Origin: Cantharellus purpuraceus
Taxonomy: Eukaryota; Basidiomycota; Agaricomycetes; Cantharellales; Hydnaceae
Assembly: GCA_025174535.1 (NCBI GenBank)
Contig: JALBUN010000031.1
Span: 179,345 to 243,344, forward strand
DNA length: 64,000 bases
Direction of reading: 5' to 3'
Part shown: positions 46,118 through 58,029 of the stretch, one piece after another
Numbering within the stretch: the stretch's first letter is position 1
Layout of the letters: every line of letters starts with the position of its first letter
Position numbers and translations under genes: made by a program
Notes under the pieces: generated by a model
Databases searched by the model: none
The model's input: only the letters and a program-made list of their open reading frames with translations
What the model was told of the DNA's origin: nothing

Positions 46118-48689
46118 AGATGGATGTGGGAGATGCTAGATAAAGCACTGGAGGACTCCTTGCGCGGTGGCATGACGATGGCACGCTCACAAAGACTCGG
46201 AGTGATGCTATCTATCAGGCACTAGCTCACAAAGAATTGTGACGCATGCCACATATTCCAGCAAACTCATGTCGGTTGATGAATTCCAAGTGAACATGAC
46301 CCGCGAGATCGGCCCGGGATGCGCCATGCTGTACAGCAACAGAAATTGGAGCTGCTGCCGGTCCCTAACTACATCGAAATCGTTGAGTCGACATGCAACA
46401 GCACTTGCATCCTTACCCGTAGACGCCTTGCCATTCTTGGCCTAAGCCCAAGGTTAATTACCCTTCGCAGACGGGCACGTGACATCCGTCACTTTTTCAG
46501 CCACACGATCAGAATGCAAAAACGACACCGTCGTAAAGACATGCAAAGTATATTATAGCACGATCTCGACAATCTCAATCTATGCAAAGGCCCGCAGAAC
46601 AGAAACAGTAATGAAAGACGCAAGAATGGAACAAAGGAAGCACTTATAACTCGGTTCCTAACTAGCTCTCATTCTCATTACCAACCCCACTCACAAGACT
46701 CCTTTTCCTACTCGTCTATCCCGTCTCCACCACCCGATTAGACAAGCTCAACCTCACAAGCGGCAGGTCACTCTGACTCCCATTACTGGCTGATTGTCCC
46801 GATGAGTTCCCGCCACCATTACTCAACGTCGAAGGTAATCACCAATAACAGTGTACATTGTTGTAAACAAGACCCATCCCGATTTCCGACTCTCAATCAA
46901 TATCAGCCCGCCTTGGATATATTTCAGATGATACACTAGCTTTCCCAGGAAGTGCGTCTTGGGTTGATGAGTTGGATATCACCAACATCCACTGCCTCCG
47001 CATCCTGGTGCACCACAGTGACCGAAACTGAGTCGCCACATGCAACGCGCTGAGCCTTCTCCAAGACCCCATCATCCCAGCTGCGTCAGGAGCCCGTCGT
47101 TATTCTATCATATATGTGGCCCCGCAATCTGGGAACGCCCCTCCATAAGGCACGCAGTGCTCATGCCAGGAATTCTATTCGGATTACTCCAAACGATATA
47201 AGATGATGGCTTGTATATATTTCTCAATGCGGTGCAGGGTCTGGCAGCCATAGTGGAAAGCTGTGAAAGGTATTGCGGAGTGTTGAGGTGTGTTTGAGCG
47301 GGACGGAGGTTGAAGGATCCGGAGTGGCTGGCCTTGGCGGTAGTAGTGGAACGAACATGATAAAATAGAAATTTGTTGCGTGGATCAGGGTCTGTGAGGC
47401 ATTGGATACATTGAGAAGCAATGTAGAGGAGCATTGGGTTGTATGGCGCGTGTCCACGGGCATTCTTCTCGCTTCTGTCATGCTCAACATTCAAAACGTC
47501 GGCGCTTTTGATTCCCACCAAATGTGTAGCAACTAACTCATGGGTATTTCAGGCAGGGCGCTAACTAGCACCTCTTGCCCACTCCCTTCTCCTTGTACGA
47601 TGGTGGCACCGCTATGTACCCCGTCCTCGTCCTCGATGGGGACGCCATGCGCGTGCTGGCTTAAGCACAGTGTTGGTGCTCCGAGAGTTCCCAGGGACCA
47701 ACTGAGGCGAGTACAGAGCCAGAGCTATACCACGCTTTTCCACTCCGTCCTTCCGTGGCTCGACGTTCGTATGAAGCATCGTCGTGATACGATTGTCGTG
47801 ATAACGCTGCTGGATGGGGCCCACGCACGATGGTGCATGTGTGCATCCCCCACACGCGAGCTCATCAACCGTTGTTCACGGCCATGCTCCCTATCGACAC
47901 GCTCTCGCCACCTATCGAGCGAACGACCAGTGTCTGCTCGAGTGCAAATAGGCTTTTGCATTGCCTGTATGTAAACCTGAGTATACATCGAGTTTGTCGT
48001 CGCTATCGGGGCAGCGTACTAGTGCCACGAGACGTGTAGGTGCCACACACACGGACCACCCACTCTATCGAGTTGATTTGTGTGTCAAGGGCCATCGTCC
48101 ACGATCATGTCCAGTATCGGAACGTGCTTGTCCCAGCAACATTTTTATCTTGAGAAGCTCCACGATGGTCATGGCTGGTGTGCACAGTAAGAGATACAGT
48201 CCTTCAATGCACGTTTCATATTGCTCACCACTTAAACATGCCTATTTGTTTCGTCGGCCGTCGACACCGTCGACAAAATTTTGATAAGAAGCATCAGATA
48301 TAAGCATGTATCAGTTCTTCATCGTGACAACACGTCAATTGAAATTTGGGAGGACATTGTCAAGACAAACACCTGGACAGAGTGCATGGACGACCATCAA
48401 ATGTCTTTCACTTGTTCAGTCATCAAAGGAAGGAGGGCTTTTGCTTTTCTGACCTTCCGAGTCCTCCCGAGTCAAGTTGCAGGCTTTGGGGGATCACAAC
48501 ATCGGAGAGACCATGCCTTGACTGTCTGACACTTATGTCATCCGTCCATCGATCGTCTCGAAGATTTGTCTGCTAGATCGGCTTGGATGGCATGCGTTAT
48601 TCGTCTTCGTAGTCTTGAGCCATCAAGCTACACAGAATATGGATACCTTCTTATCAGTTATTTTCACGTCTCTCTTTTGCTCAACATGG

Positions 48690-49760
48690 TGAAACACTCA
48701 CAACTTGTGTCAATCAGGTTTGCTTCACACCGTCTCTTATACATAGTCCCGTGCCCAATGGCTTGTGTATCAGGTTAAGCAGACTGTCGTCATCTCCATC
48801 GCATGTCGTAAGACTCACGATTTACACCCGACCTATTCCCAGTCCCTCACATGTATGGATACTATCATCAACTCAATCACAAATTCTGTCTAGATTTATT
48901 AGACCCACACCTTACATTCAGACCTCCAGTCTTGCACGCATGTCTGGCAAGATGATCACCGGCACAGCAGAGCCTTGTTGCGGATTCCCAAACTACCCAT
49001 ACCGTCATCAACTCTATCACATGTTCTGTCCAGATTTATAAAACTCACGACTTGCATCCAACTTCCCAACCCTTCACACGTGCAAAAACACATTCGCATT
49101 GTTGATGTTCAGGCTACAAAGGTGGATAGTATCCTCAGCTGAAAATCCTGTCTAAAACCGGAAGACTTACACCTTGCGTCTGACCTCATTCCCAGACACG
49201 TCTACACCCCACTGCCAGCAGAACGGAAAGGCGTGTTAGAGGTTGGGGGAAACTGGGGAAGACGGGTGTTAGCAAGAGCCACACCCATCTCTCCCAGTTT
49301 CCCTATGAACCATTGGCACTTCAACTGACAGAGAATGTAAATGGCTCCGTGGGCATGTCATTTCAGAGTTGTGAGACTTACGGCTCATGCCCAACACCTC
49401 TAGTCCTGCAGACATACCTCCCGACCCAATGGCCTGCAGCACGTACTCTTATGATAAGTGCTCAGGCTACAGAGGTTGATTATCTCAGTCCGCTATATAA
49501 TGAAGAGACTCGCGTTCCAACATTCCTCCCAGTCACGTATCCGTGTCTCCACTCCACGAGAGCAGAATGGGTCCTATCTTCATGTTTTCGCCGCCTCGGA
49601 AAGGATCGCAGAGCGTGCTCGTGTGTTGAACATCCACGTTACATGGATTGTTAGTATGCTCTATCGTGTATCATCCTTGCAGATGTGACACTCACCGCTT
49701 CATCTCCATCCTTCTCTGGTGCCAGTGTACAGGGAACCTTGTGTCAAATCGTCTCCGCCC
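48690..49760. repeat. Degenerate tandem array, unit roughly 100-150 bp
   Basis: A motif of the form CTGTC(T/C)AGATTTAT..(A)GAC(T/C)CACACCTTACAT recurs with decay at ~48889, 49029 and 49150. Its second half (ACTCAC / ACTTAC plus a C-rich stretch) recurs at ~48813, 49372 and 49687. The phrase TCAGGCTACA(A/G)AGGT(G/T)GAT occurs at ~49110 and ~49463. Spacing is irregular. Confidence 0.5.
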
Positions 49761-50606
49761 TCACCCTCGCCATGGCCCTTATCTGCATCGTCATCTTTGG
49801 AGGAGAAAAGGTGGCTGGGCTGGTGTGTGTTGCGAGCGGAGAAGGTTTCTGTCGCCGATGACCATGAGAGGGTATGTCTAGTAGCGCATACAGTTTGACT
49901 CGGGTTAAGTGAACGAGCGAGAAGTAAAGCAATACCCCGAAGCACTCACCTACTTCTCACGTGGTTTCAGCGTGGGGTGTTGCTGCAAACACGGCAGGAT
50001 AGGCGTCTCTGGCCGTGGGGATTCACAAGTTATCCCGGCACAGGGGGGGCTTGGTGTAAAGCAGAATGAAGGGTCGGGCGCCATGGTAGGGTCCTGCATG
50101 TCGTTCCCCCCATCGTTGGATATTGATCGTGTCAAGGGAATGAAGGTTAGTTTCAAGCCTACGCGCTCGGGAAGGGTGTCGCTTGACCACGGAGTCACTG
50201 GAATAACCGCCTGGCTGGATCTCCGAATTTCTCTGTGCCTCTCGGCCTTCACATTTCAGTGTGTTGCCTAAGTGTTCTCTGTCATTGTTGCACCCTGCTG
50301 CTGAGCGTCTGCCACCGCAGATACGTCTGTCCAACGCTCCTCGGTTCATGTCTTCTTCATCCCCATGGCCGGCACCCCGCTCCAGAATCTGGTCTTTCTA
50401 GCCAATGCTCACCGATCATTCTAGTAGAGGGAGCATGACTCCAATTGCATGCTCTCGTCCCTTCCGGCCAACCCTCACCTCGGAATCCGGAGTGGTGGGA
50501 GAAGAACGTGGGGTGCAATGACCGCTTCTTGCCTATGCAATTTCTTCATTAAATTAACTGACGTTGGGCGCTGACAAAATCGATTCGTGTGTATACGTGG
50601 TTCAAA

Positions 50607-50632
50607 TTATTATTATTATTATTATCATTATG
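50607..50632. repeat. (TTA)n trinucleotide microsatellite
   Basis: About eight ATT/TTA units, one interrupted by C. Confidence 0.8.
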
Positions 50633-51435
50633 GGCAGACTTTTCTGATTGACGTGTATTATTTGCAGCAACGGCAGCTGCAGCTGCATTCATTCTATCGT
50701 GCATGTTCCTTTGAGAAGACTCACCTGCACGCTCCGGCCTACTACAGTGCCTTACAACGAGGATAGTTAGCCATTTCGAAGACATTAGCATTTCAATATT
50801 GGGGTCGTCTTTTGTCTTTTGCACACCGCTTTTTGGGCTTGTGGCCTTGGTGGTTCTATTAGTGTCAGTCTGGCTCTTCAATCAGGAGTAGAAGCTCAAG
50901 CTTTGCATGCTCGGTGGTGTCCGTTCTTTATTGGCCTTGGGTACTCACGCTTCTGACGAATATTCACCGGGAATGTGGGGCTGAATGATTCGTGCATTCC
51001 AGAGTGTTGCTACTAATGTTGTCGTATAATATTACTGGGTCAGAGGCAATGTCGCACAAATACGATCGATGCCCCTCCATGCAACACCTTTTGACGACTC
51101 GAGCGCGACCCGAACGAGCCTGGAGTCATCTCATTAATACGCAACGTGCAGCATCCATGCATCAATGTTTCGCTGCGAACACGCGTAGACATGACGTCCA
51201 TGAGGACTTAACTATTAAAGCAGTCTCTAAGCCCTGATTAATTAATAGGGGGTACAGAAGTTAATTAATTTTTGTTAACCTTTTCATTTATTAAAACAGC
51301 GATTATTCGAAGTGAGGGCTTTTCATGGAGTATATCACAAGTCAATGGCTCTCAGATATTTTGGGGGAGGGTTATCCAACTCGCCGACGTGCAAGTCCGA
51401 GCCCTTAAGTCTGCAATTGACGGGAGCAGTAGCGT

Positions 51436-51530
51436 GGGGCGATGGCGCAATGGTAAGCGCCGCTTAGTCGTTGGGCTGGCCACCCGCTGCTAATGCAGAG
51501 AGGTCGCGAGTTCGATTCCCGTTCGTCACC
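51436..51530 (+). tRNA. tRNA-like gene or tRNA-derived element
   Basis: A good Pol III A box (TGGCGCAATGGTAAGCGC) forms a perfect 4-bp D stem, GCGC/GCGC, with loop AATGGTAA. A near-consensus B box (AGTTCGATTCC) lies 50 bases further on. The acceptor arms GGGGCGA (51436-51442) and TCGTCAC (523-529) pair at six of seven positions. The T stem has one A-C mismatch. The anticodon region is too long for an uninterrupted tRNA, so there may be a ~19-base intron. A stem GCTTA/TAATGC with one bulge would give a CGT (Thr) anticodon. Mismatches suggest a decaying copy or a SINE head; identity is unsure. Confidence 0.5.
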
Positions 51531-54500
51531 AATAATTCTTCAAAAATAGACGTCAAATATGTACACATCAAGCGGTGCCGTCTAAGAATAATGGTGGTCG
51601 AATTTAGCTGAGTACTAGTATGGTGTACGCCTGAAATTTAATCAGTGGAACGCATCATATGGTAACTCTGGAATCATCTCACGATCTTGAGCATTGCGAG
51701 CATTAGATCGCCTCGGTGTTTTTTACCTGTTACTGACAGCTGGCTCTAATATACTGCTTTCGCTTTGGCGGTGTCTTCGCTAAACCTTTCTCAGATCAGC
51801 AGAGATAATTTTACCAATGGGCCACTGAGGTTGATTGCAGTGCAAGGCTGTGCCTGTCCCGAGCGCACTTGTACACAGTGCCAGGAAGGACTCTGCATCA
51901 GCACTCGACTACTCAGTGGCGGCAAAAAGACTTGGCTACTTCAAGATTGGCGGTGAAGCTGGCTTGCCATTCAATCAAACTTTCCCAAGTTTTAAAGTGA
52001 CTCGTGTCCTTGCTGACGTTGACGCTGAATGTACACGAGATAGGGAAACGATGGTGTCTCTGAACGGGTTATAGATCCAAGGCTGCGCCCGACGGTCACA
52101 TGTCACGTGACACGGCGCGTCGCGGGTTGCTCCTCTCGCACGCCATCAGCCCAGACATCCCCACTGCCCATCGGGCACCTGCGCGCGCTTCGCTGGCGAT
52201 TGCGGCGCGATCCCGTGGGGAGACACCTTCAGATGGCGACGCTTTTCGAAATCACCCATGGGACCTTGAGAGGATGCCGCATAGAAAGGTTTTTTAGGAC
52301 TATTATGAACAGCGATACACGGTATATATGAGATCAACAAATGAGGGCACCGACCATATCCATCCACTCGCCGCCCGAGGAGGCATATTCGGCTTTTCCA
52401 TGATTCTCCCAGCCGCTTCGTACAGCGCTGGGTTCCCCTCGATCTCCTCCATGTGCTGGTCCCACATGCGAGCGCGAGGAGGATAAAAGAGGTCTAGGAC
52501 ATACGAGTTGTAGGTGTGGCCAAGAGCCACCGATGAGATGTAAGAGAGGGCACCACTGCATGCCGGAATGGCGTGTATCATAGGATTTCACGTTCCTGAG
52601 GAAGACGTAGGTGAATATAATATTTTGGGGTGCACGGCGTCCTGATTAGAGAGGGACTGACTGTAAAGAGACCCGAGTCTGCCTTTATTTTAGGCGTAGG
52701 AAGGCGGGGGGCCATTGTGCGGTGGCGAGAATGATGGAGCTGGTGGTGGGCCTTGGTGGGCCTGGGTTTGCATCTGTGGGGTGTGTCGACACCAGGGGTA
52801 TGAGCGAAGCGGCAGAGAGTTTGGTCCTTTGTTTGTAGCGGAGAAAAATCGATCTGGAAGCACTTGAAACGACATCCATGATCGATGATCATTGTTGTCC
52901 AACATCGGTTGTGCATGTGAAGTAATACAATACAGAGTATTGAAGACTGAATGGTAGGGCCATGAGCCGCTTCTCGGATGAATCATGTGCTGAGAAAACA
53001 AGACTCTTTGAAAGCAAATTTCTGCAGAATTAACTGCTTATGGCACAAAGGCTGATAATAGGCTGACAGATCACGCGTGTGTCCTGGGAATCAACAATAG
53101 ATCTGGGGTGATAACAGAGAAGATGTGGGGGTCAGAACTTGGTTCGGCTGCACCTTCAGGGTCGGCTGCGAAGCGCACTGCGAGGTAGAGCTGTCAGCTC
53201 GAGATATCAATTTTGTCAAGAACTTCTAATGCCACTGATATTGTGGGAACCCCTCTCCATGAGTTTCTACCGATTCTGACCCCAATATCGCGTCCAAAGA
53301 GGCGATGCTCCTGTCCACGATAACCGCCTCGGAACGTTTCCCGGTTCATCACAACAATGGGACCCTGGATTTCTCTCTTACATGAGGAGAGGACTCGCTT
53401 CTCGGGGGGGAGGGGGGGAGGGGTTCAGCTGCGAAGAGCGTCGGAAAGGCATTCGTGTGAAAGTGTTCCGCCTGACATTCAGGGTCAGGTTACTTGTCAG
53501 TCTCAAGGATACACAGACACAAATGGGATACCATATTATTTACACCATTTAGGAGCACTTCTGACGCCGTGAACCACCACTGTGGCCATCTGAACGCGTG
53601 TTCACTAGAAAGTGGAGGGGACGTGCCACACCCTGATGTCACATTTCAATTGTTCTCTGTTGAGTTTGTGGCTAGATATGGAGATTGTGAATTTTTCATT
53701 GAATATCTGGTGTTGCCTTCATTCAGGTCGTGCCTTTGAGGCTCGAGTACCTACCCCAATCGGGTCCTGATGAATGCTCAAGCTTTGAAACTCCGCCTTG
53801 TGGCGTCTCCGCGGAGTTTGGAACAGGATGGTTGTTGTTGAAGATTTGTGTGGTTGGTTGTGTCAGCAGATTCCTGCAGTACTTATATCTCGCATTTCTC
53901 CTCGCTCCTTCCCCTTGCATGTCTGCTCTGTTTTACTCTCTCCACCATTGTCGCTCAACATGAATATCCTCCTACCGTTTCCCATTCATTAAAGGCAGAA
54001 TTGTCTTCGGTGGCGTCTTATTGTCTGCTAGTCGCCTCCACGGCTCTATCTACGGACGCCTCCATGCATCACTGCCCGTCCAGGCCACTCCTAATGAGTG
54101 GACGCATGCCCACCAGCACCAGCCGTGCGTCTATATCTTGCACACTGTCTTCTTATTATTGATGCCATGTTCCTTTCTGTAGTTGATGAAGTGGAGCAGT
54201 CAGTGGGAATTGTTTCTGTACTAGTATCCTTCGGTTCACTTCTGTCTGCGGGGCGGTGAACTCTTTCACCCACTCTTCCTCTAAGATCATTGAACATATC
54301 CCATGAGCAGGGAGAGTCCCCTTCCCTGCTGGATAGGCATGACGGTCTTTGGAAATGTGCACTTGATGCGATTCGGTCTATACTAGGTGAGATAACTTTA
54401 TATAACTTGACGTATACATCGCTCCCACATATGATGTTACAGTGAGATATATCCCATCTTCGCACTACCACGTTTCTCACTGTTGTTTGGATGCTGCCTC

Positions 54501-54549
54501 TATGATGGAATATTGGGATCAGAGGGCATGAAGGCATGACTAGAAAACT
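51531..54549. other. Gene-poor tract containing one arm of a segmental duplication
   Basis: The frame at 52303-52581 (-) reads protein-like (ARMWDQHMEEIEGNPALYEA) but has no family match and no clear splice partner. From ~52680 rightward the sequence aligns with 58030-59600. No intact gene is supported. Confidence 0.4.
52680..54190 (+). repeat. Segmental duplication, copy 1
   Basis: Diverged copy of 58030-59600. Landmarks in the same order: CGGATGAATCATGTGC against CGGATGAATCATATAC; GACTCTTTGAAAGCAAATTT against GAACTCTTTGAAACAAATTT; AGGGTCGGCTGCGAAGCGC against AGGGTCGGTTGCGAAGCGC; GAGCTGTCAGCTCGAGATATC against GAGCTATCAGCTCGACATATC; TGTGTCAGCAG; and GAGTGGACG. Both copies end near a TTGATGAA after a pyrimidine-rich AG, like a splice acceptor. 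Confidence 0.75.
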
Positions 54550-54985
54550 CACGGTTTTGAAGCAAACAGTGCCTATTCGCATCTGCCTTGCGCTGAAATG
54601 TTGTACCGCTGTGTGCGGATGTACAGATTCACGCAAGTTCCATGTGAGTAATCAGACAAGGAAGCAGGAAATTTTATCCTCACCAGGAGCATTGGAACGA
54701 GTCTCCAGCCTGTAGTGTTCCCGTTTGACGTGCACCCGAGCATTCTCCCCGGTCTTTTGCATTATTATCCCGCACAGCAAACATACACATGTGGTTCTTC
54801 CCATACGCTGTAGATGGGCGTCCGCTGTTTCGTTTCTGACGCGGTTTTCAATAGCGCAAAACTTGGGAGAAATGTCTGGCACGTTCATTCGGAGGTTCAG
54901 ACAGTGGTTGGAACTGTTGTTGGCTAGTTCCTGCAACGGGAGACGACGAGAAGGTCGAATGAGTAATGTCTGGGGGGTATCGCAT
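54550..54985 (-). pseudogene. C2H2 zinc-finger gene fragment
   Basis: A leftward frame carries a first finger, TTCVCLLCGIIMQKTGENAR followed by VHVKREH (C-x2-C...H-x4-H, about 54790-54715). Further on, in another frame at about 54600-54565, the typical second-finger motif TTFQRKADANRHC appears, followed by GTGAGT. The intron needed to join them (from GTGAGG at ~54688) does not keep the phase with the only nearby AG, and the upstream ATG is out of frame. I read this as a decayed relative of Cys/His finger genes. Confidence 0.45.
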
Positions 54986-55285
54986 GTCACTGCTAGTCAA
55001 AAGCCGCGAATGACTTGGTGAGAAATGAAAACTCTCCGTCTCCACACATCCAAGTTGTATTATGGCTTCCAGGTGCATTTGGCCGTGGCCCCGTCCCTTC
55101 AGAGCACGTGCATATCACTGAGTGTACGTTGTGAACGGCTCGTTGAACACATATTGGGACCATACTTCTTCGTTGTTAGCCTGCTCAGGAGGGGGGTAGG
55201 TGCAATAGTAGCTAGCAGTCGGATGGTAATGGTCCATATGGCCTCGTGGAGGGTGGGGACTTTTGGCACATCGCTACACGGGAAG

Positions 55286-55328
55286 GTCGAATGAGTATTA
55301 GCAATGTCAATGTCAATACTCATTCGAC
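55286..55328. repeat. 14-bp inverted repeat hairpin
   Basis: GTCGAATGAGTATT and its exact complement AATACTCATTCGAC are separated by 15 bases. The arm motif GGTCGAATGAGTA also occurs singly at about 54953. Confidence 0.7.
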
Positions 55329-55437
55329 ATGTGTGGAAAGTTGTGATTCTCCACGAGGATATACGGACTATTTTACGTGCCTGAAGTTCCACCACATGTA
55401 GTGTCATTTGCTTTGGGGGAGCACAGTCTGTTGCTTA

Positions 55438-55503
55438 CGCGACTCTACATTCAAGACCATCCATTGGTTGTTTCTTTTTTTTTTGGTATCTTGTAGGATA
55501 ACT
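55438..55503 (+). repeat. Small duplicated segment, copy 1
   Basis: Matches 61943-62010: CGCGACTCTACATTCAAGACC against CGCGACTCTACATTCAACACC, then CATTGGTTGTTTC against CATTGGTGGTTTC, then TTGGTATCTT in both. Confidence 0.7.
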
Positions 55504-58029
55504 CTTTGTGTAATATTAGCCGTACCCAATTCTATACTTCACCGCTTTGCTCTCTATTCATCCTGTTTCCATCTCCAGAGTAATATATGGTATGCTATTC
55601 GGCACATTAGCGTGCTTTTCGTATTCTATCTCTCGAGTCCCTCAGGATGGTCGTTGGTCGTTTGACTGTGAGGCATGCATACACTGAGGTTGGAGCTTAG
55701 CTAGAAAGGAACTGTGCGAACAACGCTTTGGGAGTAGGTAGCACTCGTCTAATCGAGAGCCCTCACCTGTTCACAGCTAGAACACCAAATTGACCGTCAT
55801 ATACGGCTATGCATTCGTATCTCAACGTTGATTACGTGGAGAAGGGGCTTAGAGTTTTCACAAGCAGTATATGGTGAATGGCAGCAACATGACCAACGGT
55901 GGCACATATAGAAGCGAGATGAAACAGGCTAGCATCTGGCTGCAGGGGATAGGGGTCTAAGTAGTAACCAAACAGGGTTGCATGGTTTTTTTTCAGAACT
56001 GACGAGCTGCCATGTGCGACATAGTGATACTACGACATACAATGGTGAAAATAATATGTCGCTGTACTTCCATAGCAAATCCAGCTCGAATATTTACGGG
56101 GGCTGGAAACAGGTTGGAAGCAGGTTGGAACTTGGGGGCAGGAAGTCAGTCGCTTTTTTTTCCCGTCCTAAGAGCATTGACACCGTACATGTTGAAGGGT
56201 GTGATCGTCAGATGAGATTTATCTGATGAGTTGATAGATCGTCGTGTAGATAATCGAGTCTAATAGCAATGTTTGACAGTAGAGAGTAGTAGTCCAATTT
56301 TCAATTGGTTTCATGAATAAGCAAGAGAGTGAGTTGAAGGAATATACAATTCAGATTTGCTAGGGAACTACATATCTACGGTAAGCGTATTTATGCAAAT
56401 GAAGGCGAACATGTCATCCGGATCATACATCGGGGTGTTAGGATCACATGTATACAGATAGGAGAGAAAATCGACCATGTGAGTGAAGAATTAGTGAATG
56501 GGGAGGTACAAAATGGGGATCGGATGTGATTAACAAGTGATCTACAGTAACGAGACATGGATGGGGTTTGAGTCAATTGAGTGATAAATAGAAGATTAGA
56601 TCGAAATACTCGTTACAAATATAAAAGCTAAGCATATACACTCATTACTCCTGAATGTACTCGGTTATTGATTAAATGGACGAGTGTTCGTGTGTGGGAC
56701 AGTAACATGACAGTGTATCATGTCTGATGTTCGGATGGAGCTCAGTGACTGATTGTGAGGTACGATGGCAATACGATATTGATGTTTCATAACAGTACAC
56801 ACCTCTGAAAATAGTCGTGCCGGTTCCCACAAGGGACCAACAGCGTGTCATGTTGCGAGAGGGATTGAATCAGAGATGGGGTGGACATGAGACATATGCT
56901 GTCTTGCTGACTACTCACCGCAACATGCAGGTACTTCTCTAGCAGGCGACCACAGATGCATATATGGCTTGGATGCTATTATGGATGCGCGGTTGGGACT
57001 GTGCGAGAGATCGTGCAGACTGGCTTGGCGCCACAGCAAGTCCTGGCCTTGTTCAGACACGTGCTGGTGTTGAAGGGAATGTCCAGTTGGATGCCTATCC
57101 ATGACATAAAAGTGACACTGTTTGAGTAGGGTCTCTGAAGCCCGGGAGGACGGTAGTTGTAGTTATGGATCCATTGATGGAATGAAGCTAGGTCACGAAC
57201 AAAGCTTGATGAATAGGATGTATCTACGCCGAATTTCAATGCATGGAATAAACAGCAACAGATATGAGAACTGTTGGAATACGTTGCAGGCCATGCAAGG
57301 GTCTGGACCTGCTCGCCAACAGCCACGCAGCTCCGACTGATAGACTGGAAGGCTGGCAAGGCCACCCAGAGGCAACTACATAAGAGAGCTAGGTCAGTAT
57401 GGAATTGAGATCGACATGATCATCATGAAAGAGAGCTGGAACAGATTCTCACGGGCGCTGCACCAAACGTGAAGGAAGTTGCGAAGGACAAGGAGGATAC
57501 ATGGGACGAGGGTTGTTTGCATTGGCTGTGCTTGCGACAGGTTTCGAGTCAGCTACTGCAAGGATATTCCCGTTGGGATCACTCACAAGGATATGCTGGT
57601 ACTGCTCAACAAGGAGACCATGGGATAGCGACCTGGTATGGCCCACATCTGGGAACAGGGTGGTAGAGCACGGGGTTATGCTGCGGAGCTACATCAACAG
57701 CGGGATCCATAAGGGGAACGCTGGATGTCCTGCTGGGTGCCTGTCAGCGTCGAATGGATCACGCGAGGAAGTGCTTACCTGCGTGCGTTGTGTCGTTGTG
57801 TCGATGCTGACGCTATCAATGATGGTATATGGCACACCTCTGAACTACCGGCTGTTCCTGTGCGGGAGTTGATGCAATGCTCTTGCATAAGAGTTCCAGT
57901 CAGCTCTGTTGCCCTCACCCGCCATTTACAGCTGTGACTCACCGGTGCAGCGACCCACAGGCAGACTATGAGCTAGGTCAGACGAATGGATAGGATATCC
58001 GCAAAGATTAAGGGGAAGGAAATGCGAGG

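Larger units (their letters stand above)
44937..51435. other. Gene-poor, repeat-rich tract
   Basis: No gene of known family in 6.5 kb. It contains a ~186-bp tandem duplication (45785-46117), a degenerate repeat array (~48690-49760) and a (TTA)n microsatellite (~50607-50632). The 124-codon leftward frame 45284-45658 starts at a true ATG and has plausible protein composition (VILLIGTDLNGHLLFHST), but I cannot assign it. The rest shows only short frames. Confidence 0.4.
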
